From: Candidatus Woesearchaeota archaeon
Lineage (GTDB): Archaea > Nanobdellota > Nanobdellia > Woesearchaeales > WJKL01
Assembly (NCBI GenBank): GCA_019322535.1
Contig: JAHWIM010000050.1
Coordinates: 1-30,596 of the forward strand
Reading direction: 5' to 3'
DNA length: 30,596 bases
Shown here in pieces: positions 30,509 through 30,596 of the stretch. Numbering within the stretch: the stretch's first letter is position 1; every line of letters begins with the position of its first letter. A program made the position numbers and the translations under genes. The notes beneath the pieces were generated by a model. That model had not been told where the DNA came from. It was given only the letters and a program-made list of their open reading frames with translations, and did no database searches.

Positions 30509-30596
30509 TTAAGCGAAAAAACTCATATAACCAAGGAAACCACCGATCAAAAGAGTCCCTACGCCAACAACACGCACAAAAGTCCTATTTTTAAAC
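30509..30596 (-). CDS. Four-helix membrane protein, family member 4 (C-terminal fragment at window edge)
   Basis: The last 28 codons are visible: ...KNRTFVRVVGVGTLLIGG then FLGYMSFFA-stop, matching the family's C-terminal GL-FGYFGFFA. The start is outside the window. It is 24 bases upstream of member 3 on the same strand. Confidence 0.55.
   Translation of the reverse strand, partial: FKNRTFVRVVGVGTLLIGGFLGYMSFFA

Overview
Most of this window (about 1-24.3 kb) looks like the chromosome of a small-genome, AT-rich archaeon, most likely a DPANN lineage of the Woesearchaeota/Pacearchaeota kind. This rests on gene content rather than phylogeny. Archaeal hallmarks are an XPD-type helicase, CTP-type riboflavin kinase, NreA with a C-terminal PCNA-binding box, class III pilin signal peptides with a GspE/TadC-type pilus machine, and a tRNA-Gly with a bulge-helix-bulge intron. 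Many genes also have a TATA box 24-28 bases before the ATG (leaderless transcripts), while pilin and surface-protein genes have GGTGA-type ribosome sites.

Layout: (1) 0-10.3 kb is housekeeping: a truncated winged-helix regulator, an XPD-like helicase, a 760-base stretch with hairpins and mini-ORFs, a stand-alone diadenylate cyclase translationally coupled to a previously uncalled 50-residue membrane protein, a MnmC-like methyltransferase coupled to AlaX, a CNNM/CorC protein, riboflavin kinase coupled to an EamA transporter, an alanyl-tRNA synthetase without its C-terminal domain, and a Cys-cluster protein. (2) 10.36-20.39 kb is a type IV pilus locus: coiled-coil wHTH protein, secretion ATPase, two TadC-like membrane subunits, a small membrane protein, two near-twin major pilins with their own promoters and poly-T terminators, then five overlapping pilin-like or membrane-anchored genes. 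(3) 20.38-24.27 kb holds nreA on the opposite strand (with the 5' end of a second nre-like gene left upstream), a GEVED surface protein with a PEF-type C-terminal anchor, a DHH phosphoesterase and the intron-containing tRNA-Gly.

(4) 24.3-30.6 kb, just after the tRNA-Gly, is different. It has bacterial extended -10 promoters (TATGnTATAAT-like), GC-rich palindromic inserts, and a repeated sequence GTTCTAACTTCGTCCAGTCTGGGGAGCCA-like (written here only as a composite of shorter matches) whose second half matches the 3' end of a bacterial tRNA-Asn including CCA. The repeats separate small one- or two-gene units: a four-helix membrane protein family (three copies plus a fragment), an unknown protein, a sulfite-oxidase-fold lipoprotein with a tiny haem-b-type partner, two SAM methyltransferases and an ECF-S-like membrane protein. 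I read this as a cassette-like island of Patescibacteria (CPR)-type DNA beside a tRNA gene. A chimeric assembly join between 24.28 and 25.3 kb is the main alternative. No integrase, transposase or CRISPR array is visible in the window.
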